This document shows positions 7,077 to 13,295 of a stretch of 28,372 nucleotides of DNA, in pieces; positions within the stretch are counted from its first letter, which is position 1, and each line of letters opens with the position of its first letter. The notes under the pieces were generated by a model. That model worked only from the letters and a program-made list of their open reading frames with translations. It was not told where the DNA came from and did not search any database. Location of the stretch: the NCBI GenBank assembly GCA_900770635.1, contig CAAGLB010000157.1:1-28372 (forward strand). Reading direction: 5' to 3'. This DNA comes from an uncultured Alistipes sp. Its GTDB lineage: Bacteria > Bacteroidota > Bacteroidia > Bacteroidales > Rikenellaceae. The translations under genes were made by a program, and so were the position numbers.

Positions 7077-8438
7077 ATGCTACCACTTCCCGAGGAGTTT
7101 AAGAGGATGATGTGCCAGGCGCTGGGTGATGACGAGGCAGCACGACTATTTGCTGGCCTCGACACCGAGCCTGAGGTGTCGGTGCGTCTTAATCCTATGA
7201 AGCCTACCGCTAAGTTCGATATCGAGAGTGTCGGCTGGTCGCCTATGGGACGTTATCTTGCTGAGCGACCACAATTTACACTCGATCCACATCTGCATGG
7301 TGGTGCTTACTATGTTCAGGAGGCATCGTCGCAGTTTGTGGGCTACTTACTCAAAGGTCACGACTTGCGAGGTTGTCGTGTGCTCGACATGTGTGCTGCA
7401 CCCGGAGGAAAGAGTACTATTTATTCGACGTTGGTGGGGCGTGAAGGATTGGTTGTTGCCAACGACATTAGCCGCAGTCGTACCCTCGCCCTTGCTGATA
7501 ATGTTCAGCGTTGGGGTATGGGTAATGTTGTTGTGACCAACAACGAGCCTCAGCATATATCTGCCTTCAAGCATTGGTTCGATGTTGTTGCTGTTGATGC
7601 TCCATGCTCGGGCGAGGGAATGTTTCGCAAGATGGAGGAGGCTCGTTCGGAGTGGAGTGAGTCTGCTCCAGAGCAGTGTGCCGAGCGTCAGCGTGAGATA
7701 CTTAATGAGGCATATCAGACGTTGCGCCCAGGAGGTACGCTGATATATAGCACTTGCACATTTAACCCCATTGAGGATGAGGGCGTTGTCGAGTGGCTTA
7801 TGTCGGAGTATGGCTCGGAACTCGAGGCTGCAACAGATGTCGAGATAAGTGAGGAGTGGGGTATTGCGGTAAGTCGCATCGGCGCATTCCAGTGCTTCCA
7901 CTTCTATCCGCATAAGTGTCGTGGCGAGGGCTTCTTTGCTGCTGTGGCACGAAAGAAGGAGGGTGTGGTACGCCGCCAGTCACCAAAGCCACGACGCAAG
8001 ATATTTCAGTTGCCAGCAAAGGCTGATGTTCAGGAGTTGGAGCGTTGGGTTAGTGACGCATCGCAGATGGCATTTCGTCAGATTGGCGATGTGATGTATG
8101 GCTATCATCGCTCTGTTGTTGAGGATGTTGTGGCTCTTAGCGAGGTGCTCACGGTGGTATATTCTGGTGTGTGCATGGGCCAGATTTTTAAGCGTAAACT
8201 ACGCCCCGAGCATCCTTTGGCTCTGTTTGTAGGCATGAACGTGGGTGTAGTGCCCGATGTTGAGATTAGTCAAGAAGATGCGCTCAACTATCTGCGTCGT
8301 CAGGATATACCAGCAGCGCAATTCGAGGAGGGCGTAAATAGGGTAGTGTACCAGGGTGTGGCCATAGGCTTTGTTAAGCGTATTGGCGCTCGCTGCAATA
8401 ATATGTACCCTAAGGATTTGAGAATAATGAAATTGTAA
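7077..8438 (+). CDS. RsmF/RsmB-like 16S rRNA (cytosine-C5)-methyltransferase
   Basis: A 453-residue NOL1/NOP2/sun-family RNA m5C methyltransferase using S-adenosylmethionine. Key motifs are visible: the SAM site DMCAAPGGKS (104-113), the PCSGEG motif with Cys177 and the YSTCTFNPIEDEG motif with the catalytic Cys227. The C-terminal 150 residues resemble the extra RNA-binding domains of RsmF (16S rRNA position 1407 in E. coli), including a final VNRVVYQGVAIGFVKR PUA-like strand. RsmF is the best fit by length and domain order, but the target base is inferred. It is the third gene of the trkA run; the next gene starts 18 bp later. Confidence 0.88.
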   Translation: MLPLPEEFKRMMCQALGDDEAARLFAGLDTEPEVSVRLNPMKPTAKFDIESVGWSPMGRYLAERPQFTLDPHLHGGAYYVQEASSQFVGYLLKGHDLRGCRVLDMCAAPGGKSTIYSTLVGREGLVVANDISRSRTLALADNVQRWGMGNVVVTNNEPQHISAFKHWFDVVAVDAPCSGEGMFRKMEEARSEWSESAPEQCAERQREILNEAYQTLRPGGTLIYSTCTFNPIEDEGVVEWLMSEYGSELEAATDVEISEEWGIAVSRIGAFQCFHFYPHKCRGEGFFAAVARKKEGVVRRQSPKPRRKIFQLPAKADVQELERWVSDASQMAFRQIGDVMYGYHRSVVEDVVALSEVLTVVYSGVCMGQIFKRKLRPEHPLALFVGMNVGVVPDVEISQEDALNYLRRQDIPAAQFEEGVNRVVYQGVAIGFVKRIGARCNNMYPKDLRIMKL

Positions 8439-8456
8439 TTAATATAGATAAAAGTT

Positions 8457-9134
8457 ATGGCAAAACTGCTCTATACTATGGGTGAGGTTACCGAGATGTT
8501 CGATGTCAACGCATCGCTCATTCGCTATTGGGAGTCGAAGTTTGACTGCATCAAGCCTCAGAAAAATAAGAAGGGTAATCGTCTGTTTACCCCTTCGGAT
8601 GTCGAGAACTTTAAACTTATCTACCACCTTGTCAAGGAGAAGGGTATGACGCTCGAGGGTGCTAATAGCGCAATGAAGCGTCGTGGCAAGAAGCTCCTTG
8701 GCGAGATATCTATCCTCGAGCGTTTGCAGAATATTCGTGCTATGCTCGTTGAGATTCGTGAGTCGTTGGGCGAGAGTAGCGCTATTGAGTATGAAGCACC
8801 TATCGAGGCTATGTCGGAGCTTATCACAGACGTTGAGAAGGAGGCTAAGGCCCATGTTGTAGATGTTGTTACCACGCCCGAGGAGCCTGCTGAGAAGCCT
8901 GTCGAGAAAACTATCGATGAGCCTGCTGCTGAGGTTGTTGATGAGCAGCCTAAGGAGGAGTCTGCTGTTGAGTCAGAGCCTACCACAAAGCCACGTCGCC
9001 CTGGTCGTCCTCGTAAGGCGGTTGAGCCAAGTGAGGGTGAGGCCAACGATGCAACAGCAGCACGTCGTCGCACAAAGAAAAAGAGGGAGGAGAACCAGGA
9101 GTTGTTCCCATTCTACGAGCAGTCGTTGTTCTAA
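8457..9134 (+). CDS. MerR-family transcriptional regulator with a disordered AT-hook tail
   Basis: A 225-residue DNA-binding protein. The MerR winged helix-turn-helix spans about residues 4-75: LYTMGEVTEMFDVNASLIRY, then the wing NRLFTPSDVENF. A short helical region (85-130) follows, probably for dimerisation, without effector-binding Cys. Residues of about 135-215 are low-complexity, rich in Glu, Pro and Val, with an AT-hook-like core at 178-188 (RRPGRPRK) and a basic stretch RRRTKKKR. The end ELFPFYEQSLF recurs in Bacteroidetes relatives as I remember them. Its targets are unknown. It is embedded in the trkA run. Confidence 0.88.
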   Translation: MAKLLYTMGEVTEMFDVNASLIRYWESKFDCIKPQKNKKGNRLFTPSDVENFKLIYHLVKEKGMTLEGANSAMKRRGKKLLGEISILERLQNIRAMLVEIRESLGESSAIEYEAPIEAMSELITDVEKEAKAHVVDVVTTPEEPAEKPVEKTIDEPAAEVVDEQPKEESAVESEPTTKPRRPGRPRKAVEPSEGEANDATAARRRTKKKREENQELFPFYEQSLF

Positions 9135-9146
9135 ATTGTGCGTTGT

Positions 9147-9938
9147 ATGACAGTACGAGATGTTGTATCTTTGATCGAGGAGTTTGCACCACTTGGGTTG
9201 CAGGATAGCTACGATAACTCGGGCCTTGTTGTCGGCCGCTACGACGACGAGGTGCGTGGTGTGTTGTTGGCTGTCGATGTCACCGAGGAGGTTATCGCCG
9301 AGGCTCAGCGTGAGGGGTGTAACCTTATCATCACCCACCATCCGATAATCTTTACGCCGCTGAAGCGTCTTACCTCGTCGAGCTATGTCGAGCGTTGCGT
9401 CGAGCAGGCTATACGTCATGGTATAGCTCTGTATGCCTGTCACACAAATCTTGATAGTGCGCACGAGGGTATGAGCTGGCGTGTGGGACATATTGTCGGC
9501 CTCGAAGATATGCGTGTTCTTGAGCCACGCCCAAACGATGCTACTGTGGGCTATGGCGTTGTTGGCGAACTTGCTGCGGCGGAAGATGCAATGTCGTTTA
9601 TGCGACGTGTTGCCCAGCTCTTCGATGTTGGCGCTGTGCGTCATAGCGATATTCCCGCTGATGACTTTCTGGTGCGTCGTGTTGCAGTGTGCACAGGCTC
9701 TGGTCGCTCGCTCATAGATGATGCTTTGCGTGCACAAGCCGATGTTTATATCACAGCCGATTTGCGCTATAACGACTTTATGATGGGCGAAAATCGTATG
9801 ATTTTGATGGATATTGGCCATTTTGAGAGCGAATTTTGCGCAATTAACATCATAAATGATGTATTATCGAAAAAAATGTGTAACTTTGCGGTTCGCAAGA
9901 GCGTGAGTTCTCGCAACCCTGTACACTACTTATTCTAA
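9147..9938 (+). CDS. Nif3-like dinuclear metal-centre protein (YbgI/GTP cyclohydrolase I type 2-like)
   Basis: A 263-residue member of the Nif3/YbgI family, which forms toroidal hexamers carrying two metal ions per subunit. Metal ligands are visible: His64-His65 (ITHHP), His99 and Asp103 (ACHTNLD), His225 and Glu229 (IGHFESE). The enzymatic role of the family is unsettled. The protein is short, like E. coli YbgI, and lacks the roughly 100-residue PII-like insert found in many longer homologues. ATG at 9147 is preferred over the GTG at 9138, since MTVRDVVSLIEEF is the family start. Next to the C4 zinc-ribbon gene, a pairing common in Bacteroidetes. Confidence 0.92.
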   Translation: MTVRDVVSLIEEFAPLGLQDSYDNSGLVVGRYDDEVRGVLLAVDVTEEVIAEAQREGCNLIITHHPIIFTPLKRLTSSSYVERCVEQAIRHGIALYACHTNLDSAHEGMSWRVGHIVGLEDMRVLEPRPNDATVGYGVVGELAAAEDAMSFMRRVAQLFDVGAVRHSDIPADDFLVRRVAVCTGSGRSLIDDALRAQADVYITADLRYNDFMMGENRMILMDIGHFESEFCAINIINDVLSKKMCNFAVRKSVSSRNPVHYLF

Positions 9939-9964
9939 CGAATAAAACTAAATAACAAACATAT

Positions 9965-10705
9965 ATGGCACAGAAGAAGACAAACGAGGTTGATTACTCT
10001 ATGCAGGAGAAGATTATGGCTCTTTACGAGTTGCAGAAGATCGACTCAGCAATCGACGAGATCAACAAGATTAAGGGTGAGCTTCCTCTTGAGGTTCAGG
10101 ATCTCGAGGATGAGCTCGCTGGTTTGAACACTCGTATCGAGAATGTAAATGCCGAGATTGAGGAGCTTAACTCGCTAACTCGTCAGCGTAAGCGTGAGGT
10201 TGACCAGGCAAAGATTATGATTGGCAACTATAAGGAGCAGCAGAACAACGTGCGTAACAACCGTGAGTTCGATGCTATCACCAAGGAGATCGAGTATCAG
10301 GAGCTTGAGATCGAGCTTGCTGAGAAGCGCCTTAAGGAGTACACTGCTCAGATCAAGACTAAGAAGGCAGTCATCGAGGAGACAAACACTCTTGTTGAGG
10401 AGCGCTCAATTGACTATAAGGCAAAGAAGGAGGAGCTCGACTCTATCGAGTCAGAGACAGCACAGCAGGTGTCTGAGCTTATGGCTAAGGCTGACAAGGC
10501 TAAGGAACCTATCGACGAGCGTTTGCTCGCAGCCTACAACCGCATTCGTAGCAATGTTCGCAATGGCTTGGCTGTTGTAACCATTACTCGTGATGCATGT
10601 GGTGGCTGCTTCAACCGTATCCCTCCACAGCGCCAGGTGGATATTCGCCAGGGCAAGAAGCTTATTGTGTGCGAGTATTGTGGTCGTATTCTCGTATCCG
10701 AGTAA
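9965..10705 (+). CDS. Coiled-coil protein with C-terminal C4 zinc ribbon (CdsZ/zf-RING_7 type)
   Basis: A 246-residue protein. Residues of about 15-190 form a long charged heptad-rich helical hairpin. Residues 210-246 form a zinc ribbon with Cys212, Cys215, Cys236 and Cys239 (CGGC and CEYC). This matches the family of DUF164-like zinc-ribbon coiled-coil proteins studied in Chlamydia (CT398) and Helicobacter. The proposed roles there involve RNA polymerase factors or secretion, and none can be transferred with confidence. Codon use is strongly biased towards preferred codons, suggesting high expression. It is the last gene of the trkA run, 26 bp after nif3, with a strong terminator 46 bp downstream. 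Confidence 0.88.
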   Translation: MAQKKTNEVDYSMQEKIMALYELQKIDSAIDEINKIKGELPLEVQDLEDELAGLNTRIENVNAEIEELNSLTRQRKREVDQAKIMIGNYKEQQNNVRNNREFDAITKEIEYQELEIELAEKRLKEYTAQIKTKKAVIEETNTLVEERSIDYKAKKEELDSIESETAQQVSELMAKADKAKEPIDERLLAAYNRIRSNVRNGLAVVTITRDACGGCFNRIPPQRQVDIRQGKKLIVCEYCGRILVSE

Positions 10706-10714
10706 TACTTTGTT

Positions 10715-10735
10715 GTGATAAGCCGCAATCTGCGG
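10715..10735. repeat. Short palindromic repeat, copy 1
   Basis: GTGATAAG followed by the palindrome GCCGCA-ATC-TGCGGC. A near copy with the same GTGATAAG lead and ATCTGCGGC core lies at 10843-10864. Both are between the zinc-ribbon gene and the secreted protein gene. Confidence 0.55.
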
Positions 10736-10750
10736 CACATCCCGAAAAGT

Positions 10751-10794
10751 TGAGCACCCGAGGCTGTCGGTTTACTACTATCCTCGGGTGCTCA
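10751..10794. terminator. Terminator of the trkA-to-zinc-ribbon operon
   Basis: Perfect 13-bp stem (10751-10763 with 10782-10794), GC-rich, 18-base loop, followed by CTTTTG. It lies 46 bp after the last stop codon of the operon. The stem is extended by AAAG/CTTT with one unpaired base, so it could act from either side. Confidence 0.85.
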
Positions 10795-10842
10795 CTTTTG
10801 CGATATGCCACATCTCACGACTTCTAACAACAAGCGTTTAGC

Positions 10843-10864
10843 GTGATAAGGGCGCATCTGCGGC
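10843..10864. repeat. Short palindromic repeat, copy 2
   Basis: GTGATAAGGGCGCATCTGCGG shares its first 8 bases and its ATCTGCGG core with copy 1 (10715-10735), and it too can fold (AAGGGCGCA with TGCGGCCTT, one mismatch). Confidence 0.5.
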
Positions 10865-11031
10865 CTTTCAATCAAAATTCCGAATGAGCAGTACGCAAAG
10901 TACAGATTAATAGATGCTATAAATAATATATAAACAGAGTTGTAAGGTGTTATATAATTGATAATCAATAGTTTCCCTCGCTCCGAAAAATATTACTGAG
11001 ATTTGCGCTGAAATTAAAAAAAAAGTTTTAC

Positions 11032-11039
11032 TAGATTTG
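11032..11039 (+). promoter_or_regulatory. Candidate -7 box for the glycan-binding-domain gene
   Basis: TAGATTTG matches TAnnTTTG. The nearest upstream TTTG (11002-11005) is 26 bases away, longer than the usual 19-21, so the call is moderate. The leader would be about 95 nt. Confidence 0.4.
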
Positions 11040-11141
11040 TGTAAGCAGAGTCACATTAGCAGTAGCCTTAAAGAGGTCCTGACTACTCACTAATGGTAAA
11101 TTTAATTTATAGAACCTCGCTTAATGCAATTCATTTACACT

Positions 11142-11834
11142 ATGAGACATTTTTTATCTCTTTTAATTACCATATGTGCTGTCACAACTGCTAGTGCACA
11201 AGTAAAGGTTCTAAAACCTGAAGGCGTTTTTATTGTTCCAGATATATCTGCCGACGAATATGTGCGTATGTATGAGATGTTAGATAGTGGTACTTTAAAT
11301 GAAGAAACTGTTAGAATTCTTGAATCATCACCATTGTATAGCCATTTCTACTCGCCTGGTTGTAGTTGGTATTGTGGTGGTTCGGTTGCCAAAATTTACG
11401 CATCAAGTTGCTTGAGTTCGCAGGGTAGTAACACCTATTATGCATCTAATCTCCATGACTTTAATCACGAAACTGCATGGGTTGAAGGTGTTAGTGACCA
11501 TGGTATAGGTCAATATATTGTATATGAGTTTGAGATGCAATGTCCTCGTATTACAACCATAAACATTCTCAATGGATATGTTAAGAACTATAATGCGTGG
11601 AAAGCTAATTCAAGAGTTAAGAAACTTAAGGTGTACTACAACAATACACCTATTGCTATTCTTGAGTTAGAGGATAGTAGATCGTTGCAGTGGTTTGATA
11701 TTGGCGTTGTAGGAAGAACGGGTAATGGTCCAAGATGGAGTCTTAAGTTTGAGATTATTGAAGTGTACCCTGGTAGCAAATATCAAGATACTGTGATTTC
11801 TGAAATATATTTTGATGGCATTGATGTGCATTAA
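11142..11834 (+). CDS. Secreted protein with NADase-type glycan-binding (discoidin-like) domain
   Basis: Residues 1-20 from the ATG at 11142 form a Sec signal peptide (MRHFLSLLITICAVTTASAQ); an ATG at 11124 in frame would add six residues. The mature part contains the pattern of the glycan-binding domain found beside NADase modules, a galactose-binding-like beta-sandwich: IYASSCLSSQG, NLHDFNHETAWVEGV, GIGQYIVYEF, ILNGYVKNY, NSRVKKLKVYYN and EVYPGSKYQDTVISEIYFDG. No catalytic domain is attached, so it may be a free lectin-like or adaptor protein; this is inferred. The gene is more AT-rich and less codon-biased than the operon upstream, and it lies between repeats and a duplicated tRNA tail, which could reflect acquisition. 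Confidence 0.8.
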   Translation: MRHFLSLLITICAVTTASAQVKVLKPEGVFIVPDISADEYVRMYEMLDSGTLNEETVRILESSPLYSHFYSPGCSWYCGGSVAKIYASSCLSSQGSNTYYASNLHDFNHETAWVEGVSDHGIGQYIVYEFEMQCPRITTINILNGYVKNYNAWKANSRVKKLKVYYNNTPIAILELEDSRSLQWFDIGVVGRTGNGPRWSLKFEIIEVYPGSKYQDTVISEIYFDGIDVH

Positions 11835-11867
11835 TTGAGTAACATTACAGGTTGTGGATGAAATATA

Positions 11868-11903
11868 AGTCCCCCTCACAGGAGGGGGATTTAGGGGGTG
11901 GGT
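11868..11903. repeat. G-rich palindromic repeat (interspersed REP-like type)
   Basis: TCCCCCT and AGGGGGA (11870-11889) form a 7-bp stem, followed by TTTAGGGGGTGGG. This C5/G5 palindrome with a TTTAGGGGGTGGG tail resembles interspersed palindromes I remember from many Bacteroidetes genomes. It lies 35 bp after the glycan-binding-domain gene and may also help terminate it. Confidence 0.55.
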
Positions 11904-11912
11904 AACACACCT

Positions 11913-11960
11913 ATTCACGAGAAAAGGACAGCCATTTCGACTGTCCTTTTCTCCGTGAAT
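11913..11960. terminator. Long hairpin adjoining the duplicated tRNA-Lys tail
   Basis: Stem of about 19 bp with one bulge: 11913-11931 (ATTCACG, then AGAAAAGGACAG) pairs with 11941-11960 (CTGTCCTTTTCT, then CCGTGAAT). The loop is about 9 bases. In the minus direction it follows the copied tRNA end directly, just as a terminator follows the intact tRNA, so it may be an old tRNA terminator. Confidence 0.55.
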
Positions 11961-11976
11961 CCGCCGGGGCTCGAAC
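11955..11976 (-). repeat. 22-base exact copy of the tRNA-Lys 3' end
   Basis: GTGAATCCGCCGGGGCTCGAAC here is identical to 12191-12212, which covers the discriminator, the 3' acceptor strand and most of the T arm of tRNA-Lys. Sequence beyond it differs. The encoded CCA is not kept in full (GGTG versus CCGTG context). This is what an attachment-site scar or a tRNA relic would look like. Confidence 0.8.
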
Positions 11977-12151
11977 GGCTTTAGCCGTGGCGGGGATACC
12001 TCTTGTCGCAGACCGAAGGTCGAGCAATAAACATATTTCTATCCCCGCAACCCGCATTATGTGAGTAGGCACGGGAGATAGGTTGAGCGGTGGCGCAGCC
12101 TGCTTTGTTTTGATAATCTGTCGAGCTCGCTCTAACATGATTATAAAAACA
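11977..12151. other. Segment between the tRNA-Lys tail copy and the tRNA terminator
   Basis: Contains short inverted repeats (ACGGCTTTAGCCGT at 11975-11988) and no convincing ORF; the possible 75-codon minus-strand frame has no recognisable features. If the flanking direct repeat is an attachment-site pair, this is all that remains between the two copies. Confidence 0.4.
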
Positions 12152-12152
12152 A

Positions 12153-12179
12153 AGCGACAGAGTTAGAAACTCTGCCGCT
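12153..12179 (-). terminator. Terminator of tRNA-Lys
   Basis: A 12-bp stem (AGCGACAGAGTT with AACTCTGCCGCT, one G-U wobble) with a loop of about 3 bases. In the minus direction it is followed by TTGTTTTTAT. It starts 10 bases after the encoded CCA of the tRNA. Confidence 0.8.
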
Positions 12180-12188
12180 CAATAATTT

Positions 12189-12264
12189 TGGTGAATCCGC
12201 CGGGGCTCGAACCCGGGACCCCAACATTAAAAGTGTTGTGCTCTACCTGCTGAGCTACGGATTC
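12189..12264 (-). tRNA. tRNA-Lys (anticodon UUU)
   Basis: Complete cloverleaf on the minus strand. The acceptor stem GAATCCG pairs with CGGATTC; the D arm is GCTCAGCAGGTAGAGC; the anticodon stem-loop is CAACA-CTTTTAA-TGTTG with anticodon TTT; the T arm is CCGGG-TTCGAGC-CCCGG; the discriminator is A. CCA is encoded (12191-12189). The lysine UUU anticodon reads AAA and AAG. Confidence 0.96.
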
Positions 12265-12345
12265 TCCGAGTGCTAAATCTGTCGTTTAGCGGTGCAAAGA
12301 TAAACAATATTTTTATTTTACCAAAATAGTACGCCAAAATATTAT

Positions 12346-12353
12346 TATCTTTG
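12346..12353 (+). promoter_or_regulatory. -7 box for the WYL regulator gene
   Basis: TATCTTTG fits TAnnTTTG exactly and lies 36 bases before the start codon. A TTTTA stretch around 12315-12320 is the closest thing to a -33 element. Confidence 0.5.
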
Positions 12354-12389
12354 CGTGTCTATATGTGATATTATTATAATTTTGAGGCT

Positions 12390-13295
12390 ATGAACCAACC
12401 GAAACTTGAACGACTATTGCGGCTTATGAAGTTGCTCACGAGCAACGTCAACTACACCGTTAACGACATTGCCGAGCGACTCGATACGTCGTATCGTTCG
12501 ATATATCGCTATATAGAAACTTTCAAGGAGGCGGGCTTTGTTGTGCATAAGCTCGAGGGCGGAGTCTACAAACTTAGTAAGGAGAGTCCATACTTTAAGG
12601 AGATTTCGCAACTTGTGCACTTCACAGACGAGGAGGCGCACATCGTGAATCAACTTATTGAGGGCCTCGATGATACGAATATGCTCAAGCAGAACTTGCG
12701 CAAGAAGCTCAGCTCGGTTTACAACTGTACCTCTATGGCCGCAAGCGTGGTTAAGGGTAAGAATGCCACGAACGTAAATCGAGTTTTGGAGGCCATTGAG
12801 CAACGCAAGCAAGTGTTGCTTTGCGACTACTCGTCGTCGCATGCTGGAGATGTGCGCACACGTCTTGTTGAGCCCTTTGGCTTCACGACCAACTATGTGC
12901 AGATATGGTGCTATGAGCCCCAAAGTGGCATGAATAAACTCTTCAAGACATCTCGCATTGGCTCGGTGACGATTCTCGATGACGAGTGGGAGTCGGAGGA
13001 TAAGCACCACGAGGGATATATCGACATCTTCCGTATGACTGGCTACGAGCAACATCGTGTAAAACTTGAACTCGGCATGCTGGCACACAACCTTATTTTG
13101 GAGGAGTATCCCTTGTCGGAGCGAGATATTACGCCCCTTGAAAAAGGTCGTTGGCTGCTCGATACTTTTGTGTGTAACTATCTCGGTATTAGTCGTTTTG
13201 TTGTTGGTCTACTCGATGATATACGTGTTGTTGACTCGCCCGAGTTTAGCGCTTATCTCAAGAGCCGCTTGTCGCTCATGTCCGAGAACCTTTAG
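12390..13295 (+). CDS. WYL-domain transcriptional regulator
   Basis: A 301-residue regulator. Residues of about 1-60 form a winged helix-turn-helix (LERLLRLMKLLTS, then DIAERLDTSYRSIYRYIETFKEAGF). Residues of about 130-215 form a WYL-type sensor fold, with the signature tripeptide written WCY (QIWCYEP), and the remainder is the WYL C-terminal extension. WYL proteins bind nucleic-acid or small-molecule signals and often control DNA-repair, defence or stress genes, but no ligand or target can be named here. It has its own -7 box 36 bases upstream. Its 3' end overlaps the convergent kinase-like gene by 20 bp with no terminator between them. Confidence 0.88.
   Translation: MNQPKLERLLRLMKLLTSNVNYTVNDIAERLDTSYRSIYRYIETFKEAGFVVHKLEGGVYKLSKESPYFKEISQLVHFTDEEAHIVNQLIEGLDDTNMLKQNLRKKLSSVYNCTSMAASVVKGKNATNVNRVLEAIEQRKQVLLCDYSSSHAGDVRTRLVEPFGFTTNYVQIWCYEPQSGMNKLFKTSRIGSVTILDDEWESEDKHHEGYIDIFRMTGYEQHRVKLELGMLAHNLILEEYPLSERDITPLEKGRWLLDTFVCNYLGISRFVVGLLDDIRVVDSPEFSAYLKSRLSLMSENL

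Larger units (their letters stand above)
10706..11141. other. 436-bp intergenic region with terminator, two related repeats and a candidate promoter
   Basis: It starts with a stem-loop repeat and the operon terminator, carries a second copy of the repeat, then becomes strongly AT-rich (about 10870-11030, with an A9 run near 11026). A TAGATTTG box precedes the glycan-binding-domain gene. No credible ORF or RNA gene was seen. Confidence 0.6.

Noticed and set aside
6395..7165. A 256-codon minus-strand frame opposite the deoxynucleoside kinase gene
   Set aside because: It spans three coding elements in antisense, with no family features; the plus-strand P-loop kinase explains the region.
8973..9821. 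A 282-codon minus-strand frame opposite merR and nif3
   Set aside because: Antisense to metal-ligand-bearing Nif3 coding sequence; no independent support.
11911..12138. 75-codon minus-strand frame between the tRNA-Lys tail copy and the tRNA
   Set aside because: No signal, domain or conserved motif; it reads through the hairpin and tRNA-tail repeat.
10706..12264. Intact mobile element or prophage at tRNA-Lys
   Set aside because: No integrase, transposase, relaxase or phage structural gene is present; only a short direct repeat remains.
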